Below, one piece after another: positions 1 through 9,420 of a stretch of 64,000 nucleotides of DNA. This DNA is from Hybos culiciformis. Lineage: Eukaryota > Arthropoda > Insecta > Diptera > Hybotidae. Below the pieces are notes generated by a model that did no database searches, was not told where the DNA came from, and saw only the letters and a program-made list of their open reading frames with translations. The translations under genes and the position numbers were made by a program. Position 1 is the stretch's first letter; the number at the start of each line of letters is the position of its first letter. The DNA is taken from contig OZ023274.1 of NCBI GenBank assembly GCA_964007475.1, positions 78,813,303 to 78,877,302 on the forward strand, read 5' to 3'.

Positions 1-180
1 GTGATATATTTCAGGTGTCGCGTGTCGCAATAACCCTAACAACACAACGCAACAATAATAAGAAAAATAAAAACATTATTCTTTGATTGAACAGAAACAG
101 AACTTTGAAAGTGAAGTTTTGTTTGGAGGAAATTAAAATCAAATCCAAATAATTTCAGTATCTGATTTTGTTGGTGATTT

Positions 181-207
181 ATGGGTGGTTTAAAATTCAA
201 AAAATGA
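181..207 (+). other. Upstream ORF overlapping the ALKBH4 start codon
   Basis: An 8-codon reading frame (ATG at 181, TGA at 205-207) whose stop overlaps the main ATG at 204-206 as ATGA. It could permit termination-reinitiation or reduce translation of the main frame. An acceptor-like TTTCAG at about 154-159 suggests that the preceding leader is spliced. Translation of this uORF is inferred only. Confidence 0.4.
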
Positions 208-1487
208 ACAAAGAAAGACCGTGCGGTTGCAAAGGATGCCGAACTTGTTTGGAATGTGAAACTAATTTTAAAATTGGCAAAAAAGATTTTTATGAAAAAT
301 ATTCTTCAACAGAATATGAACCAATGTCATATTGTCCCGAATGTTGTAAATTATATCCCGGTTGGGATTGCTGGAAAATAATATTGTCCCACCCGAATCA
401 TGGCGATAAAGGAATCGATTTTAAAGGTAAGTTCTATCTGTAAGTTATATTTGCCATTTAATTGTTTTGCATTTCTATTTTAAGGTGTTCTAGTTCAATG
501 TAATTTTTTATCAGATACTGAAGCGATGGATATAACAAAAAATATCGATGAAATTCCTTGGCAAGTATCTCAAAGTGGAAGGCGAAAGCAAAATTTTGGT
601 CCAAAAACTAATTTCAAAAAAAGAAAAATTCAAAATGGCTTATTTGAGGGTTTTCCGAAATTTTCGAAATTTATTCAAGATCGTTTTCGGAAGGTTGAAC
701 TTTTGAATGAATTCCAGACAATTGAACAATGCACATTAGAATATGGTAGGCATAACATCATTTTCTAGTATACCAACAGAAAATATCTGATTCTTAAATT
801 TTAGATCAAGAAAAAGGAGCATCAATTGATCCTCACGTTGACGACTGCTGGATATGGGGTGAACGAGTAGTAACAGTTAATTGTCTTGGTGATTCTGTAT
901 TGACTCTAGTTAAATTGGATAAACAGGATTTTAAAAAATACAATTTGAATTTAATTGATGAATACAAAGAGAAATTAATATGCAAATTGAGTAGCGAAGA
1001 AGAGCTCAGCATTTTTGAGAATATTGTGATTAGAATTCCGATGCCAAAGTAAGTAACGAAAGTATCAAATTAGTATAATAAAAAATAGATGAAAGGAAAT
1101 TATGTATTTTGTTTCCGGAGTAAATGAATATTTTAAATCTAGTGTTTTATTATTTCCCTTCTACTATTTCTGGTATTATACCATTATTGACATTTGTGGT
1201 GCTTTAATTTTTTTTACTTTTGAAAATCAGTTTTTGTTTAGTCAAATTGAAAAATTTTTATACAATACATACTGCAATTCGTTCATATTATATTTTTTAG
1301 TTTATCCTTGATTGTTTTATATGGACCAGCAAGATATCAATTTGAACATTCAGTTCTACGAGAGGATGTCATAACAAAAAGAAGAGTCTGTTTAGCTTAT
1401 CGAGAATTCACTCCAATGTACTTAAAAGAAGGAGATAAGTTTGCTGAAGGTAATATTGTAACAGAAAATGCAATGAAATTCTGGTGA
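204..1487 (+). CDS. Alkbh4: ALKBH4-like Fe(II)/2-oxoglutarate dioxygenase
   Basis: Coding exons 204-426, 515-745, 805-1048 and 1301-1487 join in frame to 294 residues (human ALKBH4 is about 302). Residues 7-18 hold the Cys-rich start CGCKGCRTCLEC typical of ALKBH4. Residues around 90-110 carry the family signature PWQVSQSGRRKQNFGPK. The iron-binding HxD is H162/D164 in DPHVDDCWIWGER, the distal histidine is H249, and the 2-oxoglutarate arginines are the R-x5-R pair R261/R267 in RRVCLAYRE. ALKBH4 family members are reported to demethylate proteins (actin) and possibly DNA 6mA; substrates here are inferred. The last exon may end at TGA 1485-1487, or splice at GAAG|GTAATA (1449) to an acceptor near 1566, giving a slightly longer tail. 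It is convergent with the next gene. No catalytic residue is missing. Confidence 0.9.
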
Positions 1488-1517
1488 TTTCCACATAAAT
1501 ATATTTTGCTGCTTTAA

Positions 1518-1523
1518 AATAAA
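1518..1523 (+). terminator. Poly(A) signal AATAAA for the ALKBH4-like gene
   Basis: Canonical AATAAA about 30 nt after the stop at 1487. Confidence 0.5.
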
Positions 1524-1890
1524 TTTTAATGTTAAAAGAAAAAAAATAGTTTATTTGTTTTCAGAATATTACATTGCTTATAGCTTATGTACTAAAGGAA
1601 ACATTACGTATAATTTTTAAAATATAGACGTAATTTACATAAATTTTGAATTCTTAAAGCCAATCAACTTTTTTTTATTCTTTGAAATTCAGAAGAAGAA
1701 TCCTTCAATTTAATTTTAGCCTTAAATGTTTACCTATATAGGTATATAATTTATTGTGTATTCTAAAAATTTTCATTGTAAAAATAAATCTGTCAGTACC
1801 TCTTTTACAGAGCATCAAATTTTGCATTAATTCGAAATATCGAAAAATAATCGAATTTAAAAACCAATACTGTTTATAAAAAAGAAAGAA

Positions 1891-1896
1891 TTTATT
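1891..1896 (-). terminator. Poly(A) signal (AATAAA on the minus strand) for the 173-residue gene
   Basis: TTTATT on the plus strand, 17 nt past the minus-strand stop at 1913. The roughly 370 bp between this site and the ALKBH4 signal is AT-rich and holds no other feature I can see. Confidence 0.45.
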
Positions 1897-1912
1897 GTTC
1901 GTTCTTTTTTTT

Positions 1913-3029
1913 TCACATAGTATAAATTAATCTGGGAGCTGTAGATCGTTCAGAATTAACATCTGTGAATACGATGCTTATGTCTTCTTCAACAACTGGA
2001 TCTCCATCTTCATCATAAGTAATTCGTTTTGATGCTGGGCTGAGGATCACCTCATCAATAATATTGATTTTTTTACCCATCTTAAATTTGGATTTTTTTA
2101 AAGGTGGCTCGGCAGATTCATCACCACTGCTTACAAGCAACTCAATAGATTCTTTCGAATCTAATGCTTCAGATTCTTGCTTTGCTTTTTCAAAAATCGC
2201 TCTAGAAACGAGAAAATTAGGAATAAATAATGTATTTCTATCTTTGAAATTCAAATAGTAGGTATCATATTAAAAACATAATAGGTAGGTACCTAATCAT
2301 ATTTTATTCTTACTTACTGTAATTGAGATTTTTCTTTCAAAATATCAAGTGAATTGAATCCAATTAAATAATTGCCATTGTGCAATAAATCCAATTTTTT
2401 TAATTTGAGTTCTTTCCTAAAATAAATAGATTTTTTTTTTTTAAACCATCAACATAATTTTTTATATCGAGATAACACGATAAGGGACTGAACTAGAGAA
2501 CTGAGAATGAGAATTACAAAATATAAGTGCTTACTGAAGTACAGGTAGGTACCTAGGTACCAACCTATTTGGGAATTATTTTCCTCAAGTTTGTTAAAAA
2601 TACGAATTAGGTATCTAGGAGGGAGGTGCTGATTTCACTTGATTCGGTAGAATTAGCATGAATTATGTTAAAAATTCGTTTAGTTCTCAAGATTACCTAT
2701 TTGGAATATTTTAACCAGTGGTACGATAGGTAGGTATGTTAAATAAATTCATAAGTTCATTAACCTAATAAGCCGATTTTTTTTCATGTTTGCAAAAATC
2801 TTATTTTTTGCCAGAGGGAGCACGGAGGGTACAAAAAGTGCATAAACAAACCAAAAAGTATATATAAATTACGATTGTGTATGTTTTCAACTTACGACAA
2901 ATATTTAGTAAAATCATCAATGGTTTCCATCGGCTTCGCCATCTTATCTGAGATGAAAAATGAAATTTTATTGCGATGTGGCTGGTCTGGGAACAAATTT
3001 TTAAACTCAACAGTTACGGAAAAATTCAT
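1913..3029 (-). CDS. Small protein, possibly with a coilin-type ubiquitin-like N-terminus
   Basis: Three minus-strand exons (3029-2896, 2416-2318, 2201-1913) join with matching phases and GT-AG borders (TC|GTAAGT, ACA|GTAAGT) to a 173-residue protein. Residues 1-78 show alternating hydrophobic strands (VTVEF, KISFFI), a helix-like stretch (METIDDFTKYL), then KKLDLLHNGNYLIGFNSLD. This order resembles the ubiquitin-like N-terminal domain of coilin. Residues 85-173 are acidic and Ser/Lys-rich (SSGDESAEPPLKKSK; TYDEDGDPVVEED) and probably disordered. Coilin is normally much longer (about 570-630 residues), so this would be a short form or an unrelated family. I do not firmly recognise it. The gene structure is better supported than the name. 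Confidence 0.6.
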
Positions 3030-3416
3030 TTTGATCTTTATGTTCTTTGGCCTAAAATTCAGTTTCTTGAATTAAAAATTATAGTAAAATGTACAAAATT
3101 TTATTAAAAAAAAAAAAAAAAACTTTCGTACTCTATTAATCTATTTGCCTTAACCGCCTTACCACAGTAAAAGTATAGGTATTAATTTTAATTTTTTTTT
3201 TGTTCTTTGCTCCTTTGTCGCCCTTACATAGTTTTTATTCCCAATAAGTGGACATTATTTGAAATCACACCTTATTCATTCAGTAATACCAACTTATTAA
3301 GAAAAACTAGCTTATTTTTGTATGGCAATAATATAATATAACTTTGGTTATACCATAGAAATAATAGTAAAAGAAAGGTGATTGACGCTGTGGTAAGAAG
3401 TACGTGTTGAAAATTG

Positions 3417-3560
3417 AAAATGTACCCCCCAAGAATAAAAGTTAGTTTCTGATTGCAATATTCCCCTTTTGTTAAAACTTTTTTCATATAAACGGAAAAC
3501 TATGATATGGTTTTTTCGTGGTGAAAGTGAGTGGTGAAAACTTGGGGGGGGGTACATTTT
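3417..3560. repeat. 144-bp inverted-repeat unit with C/G-run ends
   Basis: The left arm AAAATGTACCCCCCAAG (3417-3433) is mirrored by CTTGGGGGGGGGTACATTTT (3541-3560). The interior is AT-rich and has no coding potential I can support. It could be a small foldback or MITE relic. No target-site duplication is evident. Confidence 0.5.
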
Positions 3561-3830
3561 GACAGTTAAACAACAACAACTTTCACTTACTTATTGTTTT
3601 CCTTTTCTTAAGGAAAAAAAATTCAATTGCCAGGCTGTGGGTTATACTCGATGCGTTTGATTTGTAAGTTCTTTTCGTTATTATACTGCACATTATCAAA
3701 ATCGCGTTTTTCTCTAGTTCGAAACGGGCCTTTCCGCCAAAATTGATTTTGGGTGTTTTTGCACCGCCTGTGGCCCTTATCAAGTTTCACACAAATCAAG
3801 CTTGTACACTTAAACAGCAGTTTAAAAAAT

Positions 3831-4606
3831 ATATATCGCTCCTCGCATTCTATAATATTGTAAGTGCACTTACAACATAATAGAAAGATGTGAAAACTAA
3901 GAAGCTCATGTAAATGAGCATCTACTGTATAAATTTTATAGTTCTACGATATGTCCTAAAAAGTTACATTAAAAAAAAGACTTACAATATTGTGCAATGT
4001 GCCCAAAAACTCCCGTAAATCAGATTGTATGTAGACTTAAAATAAGTTAGAACGAATTGTTCAATTTATTTTCTTTATAAGTAGACTTACAATATGAATG
4101 TCCTTTAATCTTCAAATTATTTGGTTTTTAAGTGCACTTACAATGTATATACTTATTTTATTAAAATTATAAGTAATAGTTACAACATTTGTGAACGACA
4201 AGCAAATTCAAAACTGTCCTAACATTAATATTGTAAGTATAACTTACAATAATAGAAGTATGAAATTGTGAAATTATTTATATTGTAAGTATACTTATCA
4301 CATTATAGCTTGAATTTTTTTTCAAAATGTTTGGTGTAGGTCATCTTACAATCAACTTCTACTGATCTTGTCCATTCTATTATATTAGTTTCTTAAATTA
4401 CAACTAAACTACTTATATTAGCTCAAAATGTTACTTATGTACTCATAAAGCATTACTTTCTTCTTAATTTTGTATAAAAATATATGCTTTACAGAAAACA
4501 GGAACAGAAAACGAAGTGACAGAAAAAAAAAAATCTTAAAAATGCTCTCCTGAAAAGAAACCTGCATTTTTGACTTACAATATTATAGAATGCGAGAAGC
4601 GATATA
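3831..4606. mobile_element. Non-autonomous DNA transposon (MITE-like), about 0.78 kb
   Basis: The ends are terminal inverted repeats of about 34 bp. Left 3831-3864 begins ATATATCGCTCCTCGCATTC; right 4573-4606 is its reverse complement with one mismatch (CGCTCC versus CGCTTC). The interior has many copies of TTGTAAGT/ACTTACAA, several arranged as short palindromes such as TAAGTGCACTTA (near 3861, 4128, 4235, 4284). It has no transposase frame. Repeated short motifs of this kind are often transposase-binding sites, but that is inference. The target-site duplication cannot be set because the flanks are AT repeats. Confidence 0.7.
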
Positions 4607-4837
4607 TTTGAATGATTAGTTTTGAAGAGAAGCTACACACACTACGCTCTTTCGTGAGCCAAAACTCTGGCAATACTTCAGATTTAAAAAACTAATGTTG
4701 CATAGTTTGAGTAGCGTTATCTTTGTTGCATTAGAATGTCAAAATCAGCAAGGAAAAGTTTATCAATCAAATCATGAAGATATAAAAAATTCAAAACAAT
4801 TGAAGATTTTTTTTATAAATAAAATAAAAATTTAAAA
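4607..4837 (+). promoter_or_regulatory. Short upstream region of mRpL54
   Basis: Only about 230 bp separates the end of the transposon-like element from the mRpL54 ATG at 4838. It contains CTACACACACTACGCTCTTTC (4632-4652) and AT-rich sequence. No clear TATA box is visible. The promoter may sit here or partly inside the element. Confidence 0.3.
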
Positions 4838-7800
4838 ATGAATAATTTTCCGATTGTGGGAAAATTGTTCCCGGTACTTTTAAGGAACAAAATTAATACT
4901 GAGATTACCAATAAAATTGTAATTAGAAATTTCGCAGCGAAGCCGGCCGCAGCAGCAGTTAGTGGAATTGGAACAACTGGTAAAGCATTTGTTTTTCTTG
5001 CCTTAATGAGAGCCAACAAGTAATGGGGTCTGCGACTTCAGCCCGTTTCTCAGTCTTGAACATAATTTATATTTGATACAAGTGCCCAAAAACAATAATA
5101 TGTGATTTTGACAATTTGACCACAAATGAAAAATTACTTTATACTTTTTTAATTTTGAATCAAATAATTAAAAAAATGGCGTAAGTGCAGTTTATGTGAA
5201 CCTCTCAGAAACGGCTGAAACTTGGAGGGGGGGTTGAGGCGGTGCCCAAACTTCCAAAACTGAAATCAGTTCTTGGGGCTCGGGCCCCGTTTCGAAGATA
5301 TGGCCCCTCAAAATTTTCATACATTTTTGTATGGGCAATTTTTTTTTTTGGCCCGATTGGCCCTATTTTTGGGAAAAGGATAAAGTGGGTGCCCCAAAAC
5401 AAGAGGGGGGGTGGGGGGCGGCGGGCGGGCGGTCTGGTGGTTGGTCAGTGGGATTTGCGGCGTAATTTGTAAGTAGATAGAAAACATAGAAAGTCTAACT
5501 AAAGTAATTGCATTATCTAAAAAAAATCTATTAAACTTTTTGGATGCTTCAAATTCGATTTCGAATTTAATACTAATGACCTAGCATTTCTTAAGTTCAA
5601 TTTTAATTAAGAATCAAAAAATAAAATAAATAACCTGTCTATTTGTGATGTAATAAAAACAATAAAAAAGCAAATAAGTAGGTATACGGTTTTCTTATTC
5701 ATTAATTTTATTCATTTAGAAAATCTTCGGAAACATCGGTATCATCATTTGAATTGTTATTTTCTTCGTATTCAATTGTAAAAGTATGTTGTTCGTCATT
5801 TTTAGCATTCTTAGCCTTGCTCAATGTAAATGTCTTTTTTGACTCAATGCTGTAAGTTTTATTCTTCCAATTTGAGTTTTCTGAACTGTCATCGGACATT
5901 TGTTCTTCCTTTTTGTGTCCAGCAATGTCAATTTTTTTAAGAACCAATTTTTCTTCTAATTTATTTGAATTTTGCTCAATTTCCATCTCGAACAAATTAT
6001 CTAATTTCATTAAAACTGAATTAAAATAATTATTTGTTGACATTTTAATGGATCTTTCTTTCGATTCATGGAAATTTTCTGCGATTTTTTCGATTGTAAA
6101 ATAATTTTCCGGACCAAAAATGTATATAAATCCACCAGGTGCACGGAAATTTTTCGAAATTGTACTGACCACCAATAAATTTGTCTCTAAATTGAAATCT
6201 AAAAATTCTATTTTACCTTGAAATGATTGTAATGTCGAAGTAATTAATTTCTCTTTGCGATTCCAACATATCACTTTTGTTCGAAATCCTAAAAAAATCC
6301 AATTTGAACATGGTGTCATTGAAATTTTTGTAGCAAAATCATTTTGACAAATGTCATTTAATAGATCTTGTTGTAATCCCGTTTTTAGATCAATCATTGA
6401 TAAATTCGTTTCGCTTAAAATGTAAATACGATTTAAAATTGCTAGTAATAAAAATTGTTTCAATGGCTTGCAATTTTTTATTAGTTTCCTAAAATGAAAA
6501 AATTATTGCCTATAATTTTTTATATAAATAAAATAATGAATGATGAAAAATTTTGGTGAACTTTTACCTTTTCAGAATCCATTCATTTTTGTTACTTTGT
6601 AGTTTCCACTCAATTATTTGTCCAGTAAATTCACCAGAATATAAACGATTTGTTCGATTATTAAATTTAACACTTATAATAAATGATTCATGTTCATTTA
6701 GTTCCTGGATCTGGATCATAACATTCTGGAAGAATTATTTTTTAGTAATGCATTATTATATTATACATTTAACATATTTCTATTTTACTTTACTTTATAA
6801 CTATTAATATTTTTTCTCCAAATTCTTAAAATTCCGTCTCTACTTCCTGTGGCGATTCCAACAAAATCTGTGAAATTTTCTAATAGGAATGATGCAGAAT
6901 AGGCAAATGTTGGATGATACAGAACACACTAGAAATTAAAAAAAATAATAATAATGAACCATGACATTATTAACATTGATCAAATGCTTGTATTCAATTT
7001 TGTGCCATGATTAAATTAGGGAAGTACGAAATATTTTTACATTATATTTTCATAAGCTCTAGAATTTTTCCTGGGAAAATAAATAAAAAAGCATTTTATA
7101 CCAAAATACTATAAGAACATTGCTTTAAATTCCAAATTATGCATGTTTGATCTTCTGAACTTGATACCAAAATTTTATTATTTGTATTGGAATTTTTTAA
7201 CCATTCGATACTGTGGATAATTCCTTCATGACCTTGCATTTGTAATAGTTGTTTCATTGTCAAAATATCAAAAATGTTAATTGCAGATATATTTCTTAAG
7301 CATTCTGTGTAAGCAATTAAATCGTTCTCAGGGCTAAAAACACAAATGGTGCTTCCCTTATCCATGTGATGTTTATAAATAATTTGTTGAGGATTTTTGA
7401 AATTTTTTGCTTGCAATTTATTCGTAATACTTTTCCAATTAATGTGATCTGAATCTGATATTTTCTCTTGATTTTTCTCTTCTTCATCTTTTATTGTAGT
7501 ATGGTTTTCTTTTTCTAAATATTTTTTCAAATAAAAATTTATATTTAAAACAGCTTTGTATGATTTTCTGTTTTTCACTTTTGTCCATTCTTTAAAAATC
7601 AGATTTCGTTTTCTTCCTTTCCAGGATTTTGTGTATTTAAACAGCTGTAACATAAATGGACGAGGTTTAAGTTCTAGATCATCAGTTCGAGGTCGTAAAA
7701 AAGACCAAGCTATTCGATGCCATACATCCATCCTATAAGTGTTGTCAATCAATTCAAAAAAAATAATAAAATTTTTCTCATTAACAAAGTAATCTATTTC

Positions 7801-9368
7801 TTCATCAAATATAACTTTAGCATTTTTAGTCCAGTGAAATGCAAAACTAAAACAAAATTGTATTTATTAGAGTATTTTAGTAGGTTTAGTCTTACTAATT
7901 AGGTTTTAACTTTTCTACCTAGATGAATCAATCAATCTTCCTGGATCTGTTAACAATGAATAATTATTTTCCGGCACATAATCCGTTTTCGTTGTTGTTT
8001 TGTTTTTCAATAAAAATTTTCCATTATTCAAATCGTATAATGAAATTCGTATTCGTGGTGCTCTTATTTTTTTAAGAAATCTTAAGGTGCTAGTATTTTT
8101 AATAGTTATTTCTGAAAATTGAAATTTTAATTTTGTTAGCTAACTAAATTAGTTTTGTAAGAATATTTTCGACCATTAAATATTCGAGCGAAATCGAACG
8201 AATTCAGTAGATAATTTAGGTTAAAAAAATGTAAGCATTACCCAATTGATATAGATCCTCGGTGCTCTCAATTTTATTTCGATATTTTATTTTTTTCAAT
8301 TTTTTATATCGATCGGGCTTCACACTTTGTTTATCATTCGGAGATGATAGGGCAATCAATTTCGTGATGTCATGTTTAATTAGGATTTCATTTTTCTCAC
8401 TTTTGGAACTTGCAGATTCTACTGTTTCATTATTTGATGAAGAGTTATGACTTGATGACGAACTCGATGAATTTACTTTCTCAGATTTTGATATTGATGA
8501 CTCAGGTTCATTGGGCTCATCTGTATTGTTACCATTTCTATATTTTGTTTTAGAATTTCTTTTTTTAATTATTTTATTTTGATTTTTTCTTGCCGGTTTA
8601 ACAACAGCTGATGGTATTTCTTTAATCCTATGTTGTTTTTCTTCATTGTCTGATGACATTTTATGATTTTTTTTAATTTTATCAATGATTTTATTTTAAT
8701 TGACTTTTTATATTTTTTTAAAGAAATCGAATTATTTGTTTGGGATTTTTTTTAAGAGCTGAAGTAACCATAACTACCAATAATGTATGATAACGGGGGA
8801 TTTTTATAATACCTATCCCAATAACGATATAACGTAATTCAGAAATCAAATCGAAATAATAAACAAAATGATATAAACATAAGTTTTCATTTTAGTTGAC
8901 AATTTAATGTTTCCCTATGTCATAAGATTTAATTAGATTCATATTACAGTAGTAGAAAGACCAGTTTTTTTCATCTAAAATATATTTTTTATTTCTAGCT
9001 GCAGCAAAAAAGAAGAAATTAGGTAAATTAGGGCCTATAATTGAAAAAAAAGTTATTCCAGTCGAAACAGATGCTAATAAATTAGTCAACTATGTTTGTG
9101 GAAGCAATATCAATAAAACTGGAGAAGATATTAAAGTAAATGTTATAATTATAAAGTGTTCGACAGCTTTCTTTTAACTTTTTGTAATCTCATATCGTTT
9201 TTTTAGTTGAAACCAAATTCAGAATATCCTGAGTGGTTATGGAATCTAAATGTTGAAAGAATAATACCATTAGAAGAATTAGATCCAACAACTAAACAAT
9301 ATTGGAGAAGATTACGTAAAGTGGCATTACGTCGTAATAATCAATTATCTAAATTAAAGAAATTTTAG
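4838..9368 (+). CDS. mRpL54: Mitochondrial ribosomal protein L54 (mL54), with a gene nested in intron 1
   Basis: Exons 4838-4979, 8999-9135 and 9207-9368 join in phase (142 + 137 + 162 nt) to 146 residues; human MRPL54 has 138. Residues 1-37 form a basic, hydrophobic mitochondrial targeting sequence ending RNFAAKP, with a likely processing site near RNF-A. Exon 2 begins AAKKKKLGKLGP and carries the family stretch around CGSNINKTGEDIK. Exon 3 has LKPNSEYPEWLW and LEELDPTTKQYWRRLRK, both strongly diagnostic of mL54. The product belongs to the large mitoribosomal subunit. Exon 1 was assigned because its phase-1 donor (ACTG|GTAAAG) matches the phase of exon 2, and because no initiating exon exists just upstream of 8999. 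Intron 1 (4,019 bp) contains the complete AHI1-like coding region on the other strand. An AATAAA follows at 9415. Confidence 0.85.
5205..5440. repeat. GC-rich interspersed-repeat fragment in mRpL54 intron 1
   Basis: The segment differs sharply in composition from its surroundings. It has runs such as GGAGGGGGGGTTGAGGCGG and GGGGGGGTGGGGGGCGGCGG, the palindromic GGGGCTCGGGCCCCG, and GGCCCGATTGGCCC. Frames are open on both strands but look like low-complexity artefacts. It is probably a transposon-derived fragment; the class is unknown. Confidence 0.4.
5708..8659 (-). CDS. Ahi1: Jouberin (AHI1)-like WD40 protein
   Basis: Six exons (8659-8242, 8111-7919, 7846-7102, 6928-6794, 6725-6568, 6488-5708) join in frame to 809 residues. 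Residues 1-139 are Ser/Lys-rich and disordered. Residues 140-365 match the AHI1-specific N-terminal region, with VWHRIAWSFL and PFMLQLFKY like the AWAFL...LRLQLF of human AHI1. WD40 blades begin near residue 370: GSTICVFSPENDLIA, GHEGIIHSIEW, SSSEDQTCIIWN, LYHPTFAYSASF, GSRDGILRIWR, ESFIISVKF, YSGEFTGQIIEWK. The last 150 or so residues are acidic and Ser-rich, and the SH3 domain of vertebrate AHI1 is absent. AHI1 works at the ciliary transition zone. Its location wholly within the mRpL54 intron suggests separate, possibly interfering transcription. The AATAAA overlaps the stop codon (GAATAAAA). Confidence 0.85.
8660..8998. promoter_or_regulatory. Upstream region of the AHI1-like gene within mRpL54 intron 1
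   Basis: About 340 bp of AT-rich sequence between the AHI1-like ATG and mRpL54 exon 2. The AHI1 promoter is expected here. I searched it for an alternative mRpL54 first exon and found none with the right phase. Confidence 0.3.
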
Positions 9369-9414
9369 AAAAAAATAATATATTGTAATATTTTTAAGTG
9401 TAATTTTTTTTCCT

Positions 9415-9420
9415 AATAAA
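9415..9420 (+). terminator. Poly(A) signal AATAAA for mRpL54
   Basis: Canonical hexamer 47 nt after the stop at 9366-9368. Confidence 0.6.

Noticed and set aside
3272..3783. Several 66-71-codon minus-strand frames
   Set aside because: They overlap the C/G-run inverted repeat and AT-rich sequence, and lack similarity or splice logic.
4838..5023. Independent 61-residue mitochondrial protein
   Set aside because: The frame runs past a good donor at 4979. Reading phase and content fit the first exon of mRpL54 far better.
5242..5472. 76-codon frame with Gly/Pro-rich peptide
   Set aside because: Produced by a GC-rich repeat open on both strands; not a gene.
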